Assembly (NCBI GenBank): GCA_900768075.1
Contig: CAAGBN010000080.1
Location: 1 to 53,877, forward strand
Reading direction: 5' to 3'
Length of the DNA stretch: 53,877 nt
Source: Clostridia bacterium
Lineage (GTDB): Bacteria; Bacillota; Clostridia; Oscillospirales; Acutalibacteraceae
The notes below the pieces were generated by a model. It was not told where the DNA came from and ran no database searches. It saw nothing but the letters and a program-made list of their open reading frames with translations. Below, one piece after another: positions 8,628-18,061 of this stretch. Made by a program: the position numbers and the translations under genes. The first letter of the stretch is position 1; each line of letters starts with the position of its first letter.

Positions 8628-10022
8628 TTAGTTAGGGTTTTTAACGTAATTGAGAGGGTCTTTCTTTTCACCGTAATAACGGATTTCAAAATGAAGATGT
8701 GCAGCCGTTGAGTTGCCGCTGTCACCAACACGGCCAATCATCTGACCCTTAGCAACAGTATCACCTGTATTGACATATCTGACTGACATATGAGCGTAGA
8801 GGCTTGAATATCCGTCGCCGTGGTCAATAAGCACATAGATGCCGTAACCGGAATTACTTGTAACAGCCGAGATCACTCTACCTGCTCTTGTTGCATAAAC
8901 AGGTGCACCATGAAGTGCTCCGTTACCGCCTGCTAAATCAAGTCCGCCGTGGAAGCCCCAACCTGAAACACTCGGGTCTCTGTAACCATACTTTGAACTG
9001 ATATAGCACCAACGGTTACCGATGGGCCACGCCCATGTATCATTTGTTACATAGTCGACCTTACCGCCTGTTGAGGGATTTGCATTACCGCCTGAAACAA
9101 GAGTTGTTGTCTGCTGCTGATTGGAAGTAGCATAATAATCCTGAAGAATCTTATCAATAGCGGCATCGGCAGCCTTTTTATCAGCCTCAAGCTTTGAAAT
9201 GTAAGCCTTATAAGCCGCACTTGACTTGTCGATTTCTTTAACGAGAGCACCGATAGAATCATAGTTTTCCTGAAGCTTCGCTCTTGCGGCCTTCTGGTCT
9301 TTCTGTTTTTTTACCAGCTCAGCCTTCTTTTCTGTAGCTTCCTCTTTTTTCTTATCAAGCTCTGTCTTTTTATCGTCTCGTTCTTTTTTACTGTCCTCAA
9401 GCTCACTTTTCTGTGCTTCAAGCTCAAGAACCTTATCTCTGAAATCTTCGATAATTTTCTTATCTCTCTCAGAGGTGCGCTTCATCATCTCAAGTCTTGT
9501 CAGGAAGGTTGCGAGAGAATCTGCGCCCATAAGAATCTTAAGCTGTGACTCGTCACCCTGAATATAAGCAGCACGCAATCTCTGAGCAAGAAGCTCACTC
9601 GACTCTGCAATATTATCTTCAATTTCGGTTATTTTCTTTTCAGTTTTTTCGATATCCTCTTCAATGATGGATATCTCTGTTTTGAGCTGCTTGAGTTTAG
9701 CAGTGATTTCGGCAATTTCTTCATCAATAGAGTTAATCTGAGTCTGAATTGCAGTATCTCTTTCCTTCATAACAGTAATCTGTTTTTCAAGCTCTTTGAG
9801 ATACTCTTCCTGCTTGCTCTTTTTATTTTTAAGCTCACCCAATTTATTCTCAGCATCTTTTATCTGCTGATCGTACTTTTTTATATCCTCTTCAAGCTCG
9901 GCTTTTGTTTTAGCAAATGCCTCAAAGCCGCAAAGTGCAGAAGTGACAACCATAACAAGGCAAAGTACAAGAGAAAGTATCCGTTTTTTTGCGCCCTCTC
10001 CCCACTTGCTGTTAAATGTCAT
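8628..10022 (-). CDS. coiled-coil M23 (LytM) peptidoglycan peptidase, copy 1
   Basis: A secreted murein hydrolase of 464 residues from the chosen start. The start at 10022 gives MTFNSKWGEGAKKRIL, a basic head and then a hydrophobic signal core. It is preceded by an AAGGCAG Shine-Dalgarno site and overlaps the ftsX stop by 11 bases. The frame is open 27 codons further upstream, but that part lies inside ftsX and makes no signal peptide. A coiled coil (about 40-290) contains LKILMGADSLATFLTRLEMMKR. The M23 domain (about 330-464) has HGGLDL and HLHFEI zinc motifs and so looks catalytic. Translational coupling to ftsX fits the known pattern in which FtsEX activates a PcsB-like hydrolase at the septum. 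Confidence 0.9.
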   Translation of the reverse strand: MTFNSKWGEGAKKRILSLVLCLVMVVTSALCGFEAFAKTKAELEEDIKKYDQQIKDAENKLGELKNKKSKQEEYLKELEKQITVMKERDTAIQTQINSIDEEIAEITAKLKQLKTEISIIEEDIEKTEKKITEIEDNIAESSELLAQRLRAAYIQGDESQLKILMGADSLATFLTRLEMMKRTSERDKKIIEDFRDKVLELEAQKSELEDSKKERDDKKTELDKKKEEATEKKAELVKKQKDQKAARAKLQENYDSIGALVKEIDKSSAAYKAYISKLEADKKAADAAIDKILQDYYATSNQQQTTTLVSGGNANPSTGGKVDYVTNDTWAWPIGNRWCYISSKYGYRDPSVSGWGFHGGLDLAGGNGALHGAPVYATRAGRVISAVTSNSGYGIYVLIDHGDGYSSLYAHMSVRYVNTGDTVAKGQMIGRVGDSGNSTAAHLHFEIRYYGEKKDPLNYVKNPN

Positions 10023-10953
10023 TTGCTTCACTGCCTTCTTTCTTGAGATATTTTCTGATTGAAACCACACTACCAGTTGAACCGATAACGATACCGGAAA
10101 CAAGGTAGCAGATAATCAGAAGAGGAAGATAGTCAATAACTGATACAGCCTGGCTTCCGAACATGCTAAGAAGTGACTGCAATGACATACCCTCAAATCT
10201 GTCGACAGCTATAGTGATAATCAGCGCCACGACACCTGATATAAGACCGATGAATATACCTTCAATCATAAAGGGCCAACAAATGAATGTGTTTGTAGCA
10301 CCAACACTCTTCATTACCTGAATATCAATCTTTCTTGATACCATAGTAATTCTGATAGTATTTGAAATGATAAACATAGATACAAACGCCATAACTATAC
10401 CGAGTACCACACAGATGGCGGTAATTGAGCTTTGCAGAGTCGAAATCTGATTAACAAGCTCCTGACTTTCACGTACTGTATCAACATTATCAACCTGCTC
10501 AATAAGAGCAAGGGTTTCTGTGAAATTTTCAAGGTTGCTGACAGATATTCTGTATGAGTGAGGCAGCGGATTTTCAATGATACCGTCAAAAAGCCCCTCT
10601 TCAACCTCAAACTCTTCAAGCATCTGAGCATAGCCCTCTTCTTTAGATACAAATTCAACACCGATAACATCGGGAACCATCTGTAAATCTGAGCCGACCT
10701 TTGCAACAGCTGATTCTTCAATATTCTCTTTAACGAAAGCAACAACAACGTTCTGCTTTTCAAAATCCTTTACAAGAGTACTGACATTAAGAAGAATGAT
10801 AGCTGATATACCAACAAGTAACAGACAGGCTGTGAGTACACTGATTGAAGAAACAGACATACTTCTGTTGGCAATAAGATTATGAATACCCATTTTAGTA
10901 AGGTAGTTTGTATTAAGACCACCTGAGGATCTGCGCTTATTTTTCTTATTCAT
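10012..10953 (-). CDS. ftsX: cell-division ABC-like permease FtsX
   Basis: A 313-residue membrane protein that pairs with FtsE and transmits ATP hydrolysis to extracellular murein hydrolases. The start at 10953 is chosen because a GAGGAGG site lies eight to nine bases upstream and the ATG overlaps the ftsE stop by eight bases; an ATG 24 bases earlier has no such site. A basic head is followed by TM1 (ISVLTACLLLVGISAIILL), a large extracellular loop (about 60-165), and three more TMs near 185, 235 and 275 (VVLGIVMAFVSMFII, MIEGIFIGLISGVVALII, YLPLLIICYLVSGIVIGS). This is the four-TM FtsX plan. It sits between ftsE and its likely target hydrolases. Confidence 0.93.
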   Translation of the reverse strand: MNKKNKRRSSGGLNTNYLTKMGIHNLIANRSMSVSSISVLTACLLLVGISAIILLNVSTLVKDFEKQNVVVAFVKENIEESAVAKVGSDLQMVPDVIGVEFVSKEEGYAQMLEEFEVEEGLFDGIIENPLPHSYRISVSNLENFTETLALIEQVDNVDTVRESQELVNQISTLQSSITAICVVLGIVMAFVSMFIISNTIRITMVSRKIDIQVMKSVGATNTFICWPFMIEGIFIGLISGVVALIITIAVDRFEGMSLQSLLSMFGSQAVSVIDYLPLLIICYLVSGIVIGSTGSVVSIRKYLKKEGSEANDI

Positions 10954-11764
10954 TTTCAGTCGCCTCCTCAGCTTCATTTATCTCGGGCTCTGCCGTCTGA
11001 GCAGGTTCTTCGGTGATTTCTTCAGCCTCCTGCTGCGGAGTAGCCTGAACAACCTTTGCAGGCTCAGGTCTGTGCGGCGCATCAGGCACTGAATATTTAG
11101 CGGGAACGTCAGATATAATCTTACCGTTTTCTATAGTTACAACACGGTGGTCAAACTGATGAACAAGCTCAAGGTCATGAGTTACAACAACAACAGTTGC
11201 ACCCAGTGAGTTGATTTTATCAAAAAGACTCATAATATCGCTTGAAAGCACAGGGTCCAGGTTACCTGTAGGCTCGTCTGCGATGATTACATGGGGATTG
11301 TTAACAAGAGCTCTTGCAATAGCCACACGCTGTCTTTCACCCTGTGAAAGCTGATGGGGTAAGCTTTCATGCTTGTCTGAAAGGTCAACGAGCTTAAGCA
11401 CGTAGCGAACTCTCTTTGTGATTTTCTTTTCGCTCATACCGATAACGCGAAGAGCGAAAGCTACATTATCATAAACGGTCATTTTAGGTATCAGGCGGAA
11501 ATCCTGAAAAACAATACCCAACATACGGCGAAGGTAGGGAAGATCTCTCTTCTTCATTCTCTGAAGATTATAGTGACCTACGGTTACACTGCCTGCGTCT
11601 ACGTTTTCCTGACCCATGATTACATTCAGAAAGGAGCTTTTACCTGCTCCCGAGGCACCGACTATAAATACGAACTCTCCGTCTTCGATTTTAACGTTGA
11701 CGTTGTCCAGAGCCACGGCACCATTTGTTTTGTATCTCATAGATACACCGTTAAATTCTATCAT
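10946..11764 (-). CDS. ftsE: cell-division ATP-binding protein FtsE
   Basis: A 272-residue cytoplasmic ATPase of the FtsEX complex. Walker A is GASGAGKSS (about 36-44), the signature is LSQGERQRVAIARAL, and Walker B is VIIADEPTGNLDP, followed by the H-loop VVVVTHD. The core ends near residue 225. The last 45 or so residues are a Pro/Glu/Ala-rich acidic tail (PEPAKVVQATPQQEAEEITEEPAQTAEPEINEAEE in pieces) that is longer than the usual 228-residue FtsE and probably disordered. It overlaps ftsX by eight bases and follows the CdaR-type regulator gene after 48 bases, so all may be one transcript. Confidence 0.93.
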   Translation of the reverse strand: MIEFNGVSMRYKTNGAVALDNVNVKIEDGEFVFIVGASGAGKSSFLNVIMGQENVDAGSVTVGHYNLQRMKKRDLPYLRRMLGIVFQDFRLIPKMTVYDNVAFALRVIGMSEKKITKRVRYVLKLVDLSDKHESLPHQLSQGERQRVAIARALVNNPHVIIADEPTGNLDPVLSSDIMSLFDKINSLGATVVVVTHDLELVHQFDHRVVTIENGKIISDVPAKYSVPDAPHRPEPAKVVQATPQQEAEEITEEPAQTAEPEINEAEEATENE

Positions 11765-11812
11765 ATTGTTCTCTCTCTCTGAAAATTTTTGTTGCTGTGA
11801 AAAACTTAAGAA

Positions 11813-12898
11813 TTAATACTTGATAGGTTTAGCATCAAGATACTTCTTTACCATTAAAGCAACTTTAAAGACAATAGCATCATCAAACTCACGAAGGTCA
11901 AGACCTGTGAGCTTCTTGATTTTTTCAAGTCTGTAAACAAGAGTGTTTCTGTGAACAAAAAGCTTTCTTGATGTTTCAGAAACGTTAAGGTTATTCTCAA
12001 AGAATTTCTGAATTGTGAAAAGTGTTTCGTGGTCAAGACCTACGATTGAACCTTTCTTGAATATTTCTCTGAGGAACATCTCACAAAGAGTTGTAGGAAG
12101 CTGATAAATAAGTCTTGCAATACCAAGATTTTCATATGTAACGATTGTCTTTTCAGTATCAAATACCTTACCTACCTCAAGAGCAATCTGTGATTCCTTG
12201 AATGAACGGGGAAGATCCTTGATACCTGTTACGATTGTACCGATACCGATAAGCACGTTGATATAGTGCTCTGTGTGAAGTGAGTCAACAATACTTCTTG
12301 CAAGCTTTTCAAGATCCTTGATTTCGTTGCCCTGACGTACTTCTTTAATGAGAGCGATATCTGTTTCATTGATATTGATAACAAAGTCCTTGCTCTTATC
12401 GGGGAAGAGAGCCTGAATTGATTCGCTGACTGAAATCTCTGCTCTTTCCTGAGTTCTGATAAGAATAGCGCAGCGTGAAACCTCATTGTTGAAGCCGAGC
12501 TCTCTTGTCTTAAGGTAAATATCACCGGGAAGAATATTGTCAAGAATAACATTCTTAACAAAGTTGCTTCTGTCAAACTTTACATCATAGTACTGCTTGA
12601 TTCCGCCGAGTGAAATTGAAATAAGTCTTGCATAGTTAGCAGCGTTTTCGTCGTTTCCGTCAACAAAAACAGCACTGTCAGGATGACTCTGTGAGCCTAC
12701 AGCAAGAAATGTTTTGCCTGCGATAACCTTAATATCGGTTGTTGCAAGAATTTCCTTCATATCAACAAAATCAGTTTCACCGATTCTGCCGAGGTCACTG
12801 CAGCAAACGATAGTACCAGCAGTATCAACAACACCGATGGTACGGTCAATAGCATCTTTCATCTGATGGATAATTCCCTGGAACAATCTGTTAGACAT
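11813..12898 (-). CDS. CdaR/PucR-type transcriptional regulator
   Basis: A 361-residue protein with the CdaR architecture. The N-terminal half (about 1-130) fits the putative sugar-diacid recognition fold (MSNRLFQGIIHQMKDAIDRTIGVVD). A middle GGDEF-like region follows (about 140-280). A PucR-type C-terminal helix-turn-helix covers about 300-361 (FFENNLNVSETSRKLFVHRNTLVYRLEKIKKLTGLD). The start at 12898 is preceded by a GGGGGG run; an in-frame ATG six codons upstream lacks a good site. It is divergent from ymfF and upstream of ftsE on the same strand. Family members often respond to organic acids. A role in envelope control here is only suggested by position. Confidence 0.85.
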   Translation of the reverse strand: MSNRLFQGIIHQMKDAIDRTIGVVDTAGTIVCCSDLGRIGETDFVDMKEILATTDIKVIAGKTFLAVGSQSHPDSAVFVDGNDENAANYARLISISLGGIKQYYDVKFDRSNFVKNVILDNILPGDIYLKTRELGFNNEVSRCAILIRTQERAEISVSESIQALFPDKSKDFVININETDIALIKEVRQGNEIKDLEKLARSIVDSLHTEHYINVLIGIGTIVTGIKDLPRSFKESQIALEVGKVFDTEKTIVTYENLGIARLIYQLPTTLCEMFLREIFKKGSIVGLDHETLFTIQKFFENNLNVSETSRKLFVHRNTLVYRLEKIKKLTGLDLREFDDAIVFKVALMVKKYLDAKPIKY

Positions 12899-12963
12899 AT
12901 TTTTATGTCCCCCCAACTTAATTTTTCGTGTTATTGGATATTTTGACTATTGTCATTTTCACC

Positions 12964-12992
12964 ATTGTACACAATTTATCGTCAAATTGCAA
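12964..12992 (-). promoter_or_regulatory. putative promoter for the CdaR-ftsEX operon
   Basis: Minus strand TTGCAA, 17-base spacer, TACAAT, about 65 bases upstream of the start at 12898. The -10 overlaps the palindrome TTGTACACAA. Confidence 0.55.
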
Positions 12993-13228
12993 TATAAACA
13001 AGTAAATTTTTTATGTATTTTTTCAGTTTTTTAACTTTTCTCACACATTATTTGTAATTTTCATCACTATTTCACTCAAAAATTACCATTGATTAGTCAA
13101 ATTTAACATTGTTAAAAATCACCATAGATTTAACGCTTTATGCCGATAAAGACATTTGAAGTTGGTAAAATTGTCCATAGTGTACATAATGACGAAATAA
13201 ATTTAGGCATCTGAAGACCAAATAACAT

Positions 13229-13258
13229 TTGCATAGGGCTGGTATTTTATGGTATAAT
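13229..13258 (+). promoter_or_regulatory. promoter for ymfF-ymfH(-topB)
   Basis: TTGCAT, 18-base spacer, TATAAT, with the -10 ending 34 bases before the ymfF ATG. An AGGAGG site follows at 13281-13286. Confidence 0.7.
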
Positions 13259-13292
13259 AGGAATGATACAGAAAACTCTCAGGAGGCTAAAT

Positions 13293-14570
13293 ATGAACAT
13301 TAAAAATCTCGGCAGCGGACTTGAGCTGTGCTATCATAAAACCACTCAGTTCAAAACCTCGGTGGTGACTCTCAATATTATCACTCCCCTTGACGCCAAA
13401 GCTTCACACAAGGCTCTGCTTGTTCATCTTCTTGCAAGAACAAACAAGGGCTATCCAACAATAACAAAGATGAACAGAAAGCTCGCATCACTTTACGGAG
13501 CTGTAATTTCTCCCTCAGTGCATAAAATCGGTGAAAGCCAGGTGCTTTCTCTAACACTACTCAGTATAGATGACAGATTTGCCCTTGATAAAGAAGCTGT
13601 GCTTTCCGAGGGTATAAAGCTTCTTCTCGATTGTCTTTTCACACCCGACATAACACCAAAGGGCTTCAAGGAAGAAAATCTTCAGCGTGAGAAGCGTCTT
13701 CTCTGTGAAAAGATTGACAGTGAAAACGATGATAAAATCCGCTATGCTTATAAAAAGATGATAGGCGAGATGTGCTGTGATGAAAACTACGGCATCAGTG
13801 AGTTAGGCGAAAAAGATGAAATCAACTCCCTTACAGGTGAGGATATATTTGCTGTATGGAAACAGCTTCTTCTTTACGGCAGAGTCCAGCTCAATGTAAC
13901 AGGCAATTTCAACGAAGCACTTATTGAAGATGCAGTACTGCCCTATTTTGAAAAACTCGAAAGAAAAAAGAGAGATATCATTGATGTGCATACTGAATTT
14001 ATTACTGAAAGCTACGGCAGTAAAACAGTAACAGAAAAGCAGAAAGTACAGCAGGGTAAGCTTGTTATCGGTTTCAGAGCTGGTATGACCTATGATATGG
14101 ACAACTTCGCTGCAATTAAGGTTATGACTGCTATTTTCGGCAGTGGTACCTTCTCAAAGCTTTTTGTAAATGTCAGAGAAAAATTAAGCCTCTGCTATTA
14201 CTGCTCCGCAAGACTTATCGGCTCAAAGGGTATTATTGCAGTTCAGAGCGGTGTTGAAACCGAAAACATCGAAAAGGCTCTTGAAGCAATACGTCACGAG
14301 CTTGACGAGGTAAGAAACGGCAATTTCACCGACGAGGATATCAAGGCCGCAAAGCTCAGCCTTACCGATACCTTCAGAAGTGTCGGTGACAGCGTTATGA
14401 GTATTGACAGCTGGTTTACAGCTCAATGTCTTGCAGGCCAGTTCCTTACACCCGAAGATTATATTGAAATGATTGAAAACGTCAGCCGTGAAGAAATTAT
14501 TGTTGCCGCTAATATGGTAACAGAGGACACCGTATTTATACTCGAAAGCGAAAAGGAGGCAGAATTATGA
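13293..14570 (+). CDS. ymfF: M16 family protein YmfF-like (non-catalytic partner)
   Basis: A 425-residue M16 (pitrilysin-like) protein. The start at 13293 (MNIKNLGSGLELCYHKT) is chosen for the AGGAGG site seven bases upstream; an ATG ten codons earlier has none. The helix that should carry HxxEH reads LVHLLARTNKGYPT, so the zinc motif is absent and the protein is probably the inactive half of a heterodimer. The second M16 half contains FGSGTFSKLFVNVREKLSLCYYCSARL. It overlaps the ymfH start by four bases. In Bacillus subtilis YmfF and YmfH are associated with modification of elongation factor P; extending that to this organism is inference. Confidence 0.85.
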   Translation: MNIKNLGSGLELCYHKTTQFKTSVVTLNIITPLDAKASHKALLVHLLARTNKGYPTITKMNRKLASLYGAVISPSVHKIGESQVLSLTLLSIDDRFALDKEAVLSEGIKLLLDCLFTPDITPKGFKEENLQREKRLLCEKIDSENDDKIRYAYKKMIGEMCCDENYGISELGEKDEINSLTGEDIFAVWKQLLLYGRVQLNVTGNFNEALIEDAVLPYFEKLERKKRDIIDVHTEFITESYGSKTVTEKQKVQQGKLVIGFRAGMTYDMDNFAAIKVMTAIFGSGTFSKLFVNVREKLSLCYYCSARLIGSKGIIAVQSGVETENIEKALEAIRHELDEVRNGNFTDEDIKAAKLSLTDTFRSVGDSVMSIDSWFTAQCLAGQFLTPEDYIEMIENVSREEIIVAANMVTEDTVFILESEKEAEL

Positions 14571-15835
14571 GTGAAAAGCTTATAAGAAACGAACTGCTCG
14601 GTGAACAGTATTACGAAATTGACCATCAGAGTGGTCTTAAAATATTCGTTATGGAAAAACCCGACTATTCAGGCGCCTTCGCTATGTTCGGCACAAAGTA
14701 CGGCAGTGTTGATACCTGCTTCAGAATAAAGGGTCAGGACGAATATGTAAGCGTCCCCGAGGGTATCGCTCACTTCCTTGAGCATAAGCTTTTTGAAAGC
14801 GAAGAGCTTGATGCTTTTCAGCGCTTCAATGAGACAGGTGCCAACGCCAATGCTTTTACATCCTTTGACCGTACCTGCTATATTTTCCAGTGTGCAGGTG
14901 AATTCGAAAAGAATCTTGAGATACTTCTGGACTTTGTAAAACACCCCTACTTCACTGAGGAAACCGTACAGAAGGAGCAGGGCATAATCGGTCAGGAAAT
15001 CAGAATGTATCAGGATAACCCCGACTGGCAGGTGCTCTTTAATCTTCTCAGAGGCTTATATCATAACAATCCCGTAAGAATTGACATCGCAGGTACTATT
15101 GAATCAATAGCAGAAATCAATGCTGAGCTGCTTTACAGCTGCTATAACACATTCTATAACCTGAGCAATATGGCTCTTGCCGTTGCAGGTAATGTAACCA
15201 AAGATGAGGTTATTGCTATAGCAGACAGAATGCTCAAAAAAGAGGAGCCTGTTTACTTTGAACAGATAGTACCCGAAGAAAATGAAAAGGTTATGCAGAA
15301 TTATATCGAAGAAGACCTTGGCGTAGATATTAAAAAATTCGCTCTCGGCTTCAAAGAAAATCTCAGCGATATACTCCCCACACCTAAGCATACTCTGACA
15401 ATGAATCTTGCACTTGATATTATCGCAGGTAAGGTTTCACCTCTTTACAGCCGTCTTATGGATACGGGGCTTATCAACACTTCGTTCGGCAAGGAGTACT
15501 TCACAGGCAGAGGCTTCTCCTGCAGTATCTTCAGCGGTGAAAGCCACGAACCCGAAAAGGTAAGAGATGCTATCATGGCTGAAATAGAAAAAATCAAGAC
15601 TGATGGTATCAGCGACGAGGATTTCAGTGTATCCCTCAAAAAGCTCTATGGTGCTCACGTTTTTGGCTACAACGATGTTGAAGATTTAGCAGGCAACCTG
15701 ATAGATGCTTATTTCGGTGGTTATGGTCTTTTCGATAAAGACGAAGTATATAAAGAAGTTACTAAAGAAGATGTTGAAAAGGCAATTGCAGAGTCTTTAC
15801 AGACAGACAACTGCTGTCTTTCAGTTATAAAATAA
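14567..15835 (+). CDS. ymfH: M16 family zinc peptidase YmfH-like
   Basis: A 422-residue M16 peptidase with an intact zinc motif: H69, E72 and H73 in IAHFLEHKLF, with the downstream Glu in EQGIIGQEIRMYQDNPDW. The arrangement of an HxxEH-bearing subunit beside a subunit without it is typical of bacterial M16B pairs. It starts inside the ymfF stop (ATGA), which indicates translational coupling, and ends 13 bases before topB. The physiological substrate is not known from sequence. Its Bacillus homolog is linked to EF-P modification. Confidence 0.87.
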   Translation: MSEKLIRNELLGEQYYEIDHQSGLKIFVMEKPDYSGAFAMFGTKYGSVDTCFRIKGQDEYVSVPEGIAHFLEHKLFESEELDAFQRFNETGANANAFTSFDRTCYIFQCAGEFEKNLEILLDFVKHPYFTEETVQKEQGIIGQEIRMYQDNPDWQVLFNLLRGLYHNNPVRIDIAGTIESIAEINAELLYSCYNTFYNLSNMALAVAGNVTKDEVIAIADRMLKKEEPVYFEQIVPEENEKVMQNYIEEDLGVDIKKFALGFKENLSDILPTPKHTLTMNLALDIIAGKVSPLYSRLMDTGLINTSFGKEYFTGRGFSCSIFSGESHEPEKVRDAIMAEIEKIKTDGISDEDFSVSLKKLYGAHVFGYNDVEDLAGNLIDAYFGGYGLFDKDEVYKEVTKEDVEKAIAESLQTDNCCLSVIK

Positions 15836-15848
15836 GGAGAATAAAACT

Positions 15849-18020
15849 ATGGGAAAGACCCTTGTACTTGCCGAGAAACCCTCAGTTGCAAGAGATATTG
15901 CACGAGTGCTCGGCTGCAAGCAGAAAGGTGACGGCTGTATTATCGGCCCGAATTATATTATAACCTGGGCACTCGGTCACCTTGTGACCCTTGCCGACCC
16001 TGATGCTTACGATGACAGATATAAAGCATGGCGACTCGAAGACCTGCCTATGCTCCCCGATAAAATGAAGCTTGTAACTATCAAGCAGACTTCTAAACAG
16101 TACAGAGCAGTTTCTGCTCTTATGAAGCGTGAAGATGTTGATAAGCTTGTTATTGCTACCGACGCAGGTAGAGAGGGTGAGCTTGTTGCAAGATGGATTA
16201 TGATGAAGGCTCACTGCAAAAAGCCCGCCTACCGTTTGTGGATATCCTCGCAGACAGACAAGGCAATAAAAGAAGGCTTTCAGAATCTCAAGCCTGCCAA
16301 GGAATACGATAATCTTTATCACTCAGCTCAGGCAAGAGCAGAAGCTGACTGGCTTGTAGGTCTCAACACAACAAGAGCCCTCACCTGCAAATATAACGCT
16401 CAGCTTTCAGCAGGTCGTGTGCAGACTCCGACTCTTGCACTTATCGTTAAAAGAGAGGAAGAAATTCTCGCATTCCAGCCTAAGGATTATTACAGCTTAC
16501 AAGCTGTATTCAAGGGTTTCAATGCAACCTTCAGAGACAAGAAAAACAACACTCGCTTTTCAGATAAAGCCTTTGTAGAAAAGATCGCAGAAGCAACAAA
16601 AAATAAAAAAGGGACTGTTGCCAAGGTTGAGAAAACAGCTAAGAAAACTCCCCCACCTGCAGCTTATGACCTGACAGAGCTTCAGAGAGATGCCAATAAG
16701 AAATACGGCTACAGTGCAAAACAGACCCTGGCGCTTATGCAGTCTCTTTACGAATACCACAAGGTGCTCACCTACCCTCGTACTGACTCAAGATATATCA
16801 CTGACGATATAGTTGCAACTATTCCCGAAAGACTTCGTGCTATGGCTGTTGGCCCGTATCAGTCTTCAGCTATGAAGCTCGCAAGAAATCCGATTCAGAC
16901 CAAGTATATTGTCAACAACGCTAAAGTTACTGACCACCATGCAATTATTCCTACAGAGCAGAGTCCCAACCTTGCAAAGCTCAGCTTCGAGGAAAGAAAT
17001 ATTTATGACCTTGTAGTCAGACGCTTTATGGCTGTACTCTCAGCACCCATGGAATACGATGAAGTCAAGCTTCAGATAGATGTCGGTGAAAACAGCTTCT
17101 ATGCTAAAGGTAAAACTATCAAATCAGCAGGTTGGAAAGAGTTTTACGGTATAACCGACGACGAGGAAGACGAGGATGCAGAAAACCGTTCACAGGACCT
17201 TCCCGAAATTCGTCAGGGTGTGCAGCTCGATGTACTTAATACAAAAATCATCAGCAGCAAGACCAGACCACCTGCAAGATACACAGAGGCTACTCTGCTT
17301 TCAGCTATGGAAAATCCCGTAGGTCAGATTGAAGATAAAGATCTCCGAAAGGTTATCGCAACCACAAGTGGTCTCGGCACTCCAGCAACAAGAGCTGATA
17401 TCATAGAAAAGCTCTTTGATAACTTCTCAATCGAGCGTGTGGGTAAGGAAATTCATCCCACTGCCAAGGGTAAACAGCTCATTAAGATAGTACCTGCTGA
17501 CCTTAAGTCTGCAGAGCTTACTGCCAAATGGGAGCAGGAGCTTCAGAACATAAGCAAGGGCAAGGCAAATATGAAAAAGTTTATCGGTGAAATGAGAGAC
17601 TATTCGACCTCCCTTGTATCAATGGTTATCGGCTCAGATGCACAGTACACCCACGATAATATGACTAAAGAGAAGTGTCCTGTATGTGGCAAGTATCTTC
17701 TTGACGTAAACGGCAAAAAGGGCAAAATGCTCATCTGTCAGGACAGAGAATGCGGATACCGTAAGGGTCTGACCCAGGTGACTAATGCACGCTGTCCCGA
17801 ATGTCACAAAAAGATGGAACTTCGCGGTGAGGGTGACAAGAAGATGTTCACCTGTGTCTGCGGTTACAGAGAAAGACTCTCTGACTTCAATAAACGACGC
17901 GAAGACAAGGGTGCAGGCAAGGCTGACGTTATGTCTTATATGAGAAAACAACAGAAATCTCAGGAGAAAGACACATCAAATAACCCCTTTGCCGACTTGC
18001 TTAAGGACTGGAACAAATAA
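15849..18020 (+). CDS. topB: DNA topoisomerase III (type IA)
   Basis: A 723-residue type IA topoisomerase that relaxes and decatenates DNA through a 5'-phosphotyrosine intermediate. The TOPRIM domain is at the N-terminus (KTLVLAEKPSVARDIARVLG; IATDAGREGELVARWI). The catalytic Tyr is Y309 in LTYPRTDSRYI, close to the position in E. coli TopB. The strand-gating motifs SAGRVQTPTLALI and GLGTPATRADIIEKL are present. The C-terminus carries two zinc-ribbon-like modules (CPVCG...CGYRKG and CPECH...CGYRE, about 600-675). The gene follows ymfH closely with an AAGGAG site and may be in that operon. A chromosomal housekeeping role is likely, since nothing mobile is nearby. Confidence 0.95.
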   Translation: MGKTLVLAEKPSVARDIARVLGCKQKGDGCIIGPNYIITWALGHLVTLADPDAYDDRYKAWRLEDLPMLPDKMKLVTIKQTSKQYRAVSALMKREDVDKLVIATDAGREGELVARWIMMKAHCKKPAYRLWISSQTDKAIKEGFQNLKPAKEYDNLYHSAQARAEADWLVGLNTTRALTCKYNAQLSAGRVQTPTLALIVKREEEILAFQPKDYYSLQAVFKGFNATFRDKKNNTRFSDKAFVEKIAEATKNKKGTVAKVEKTAKKTPPPAAYDLTELQRDANKKYGYSAKQTLALMQSLYEYHKVLTYPRTDSRYITDDIVATIPERLRAMAVGPYQSSAMKLARNPIQTKYIVNNAKVTDHHAIIPTEQSPNLAKLSFEERNIYDLVVRRFMAVLSAPMEYDEVKLQIDVGENSFYAKGKTIKSAGWKEFYGITDDEEDEDAENRSQDLPEIRQGVQLDVLNTKIISSKTRPPARYTEATLLSAMENPVGQIEDKDLRKVIATTSGLGTPATRADIIEKLFDNFSIERVGKEIHPTAKGKQLIKIVPADLKSAELTAKWEQELQNISKGKANMKKFIGEMRDYSTSLVSMVIGSDAQYTHDNMTKEKCPVCGKYLLDVNGKKGKMLICQDRECGYRKGLTQVTNARCPECHKKMELRGEGDKKMFTCVCGYRERLSDFNKRREDKGAGKADVMSYMRKQQKSQEKDTSNNPFADLLKDWNK

Positions 18021-18061
18021 AACATTGCATTTTAGCACCTTTATATAAAATATTGTATAGG

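Larger units (their letters stand above)
12899..13292. other. AT-rich divergent intergenic region
   Basis: A gap of 394 bases between the CdaR-type gene and ymfF. It holds a leftward promoter (12964-12992) and a rightward promoter (13229-13258). The middle is AT-rich, with no open frame of note and no strong hairpin that I could find. TTGTACACAA at the leftward -10 is a short palindrome and a possible operator. Confidence 0.5.
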
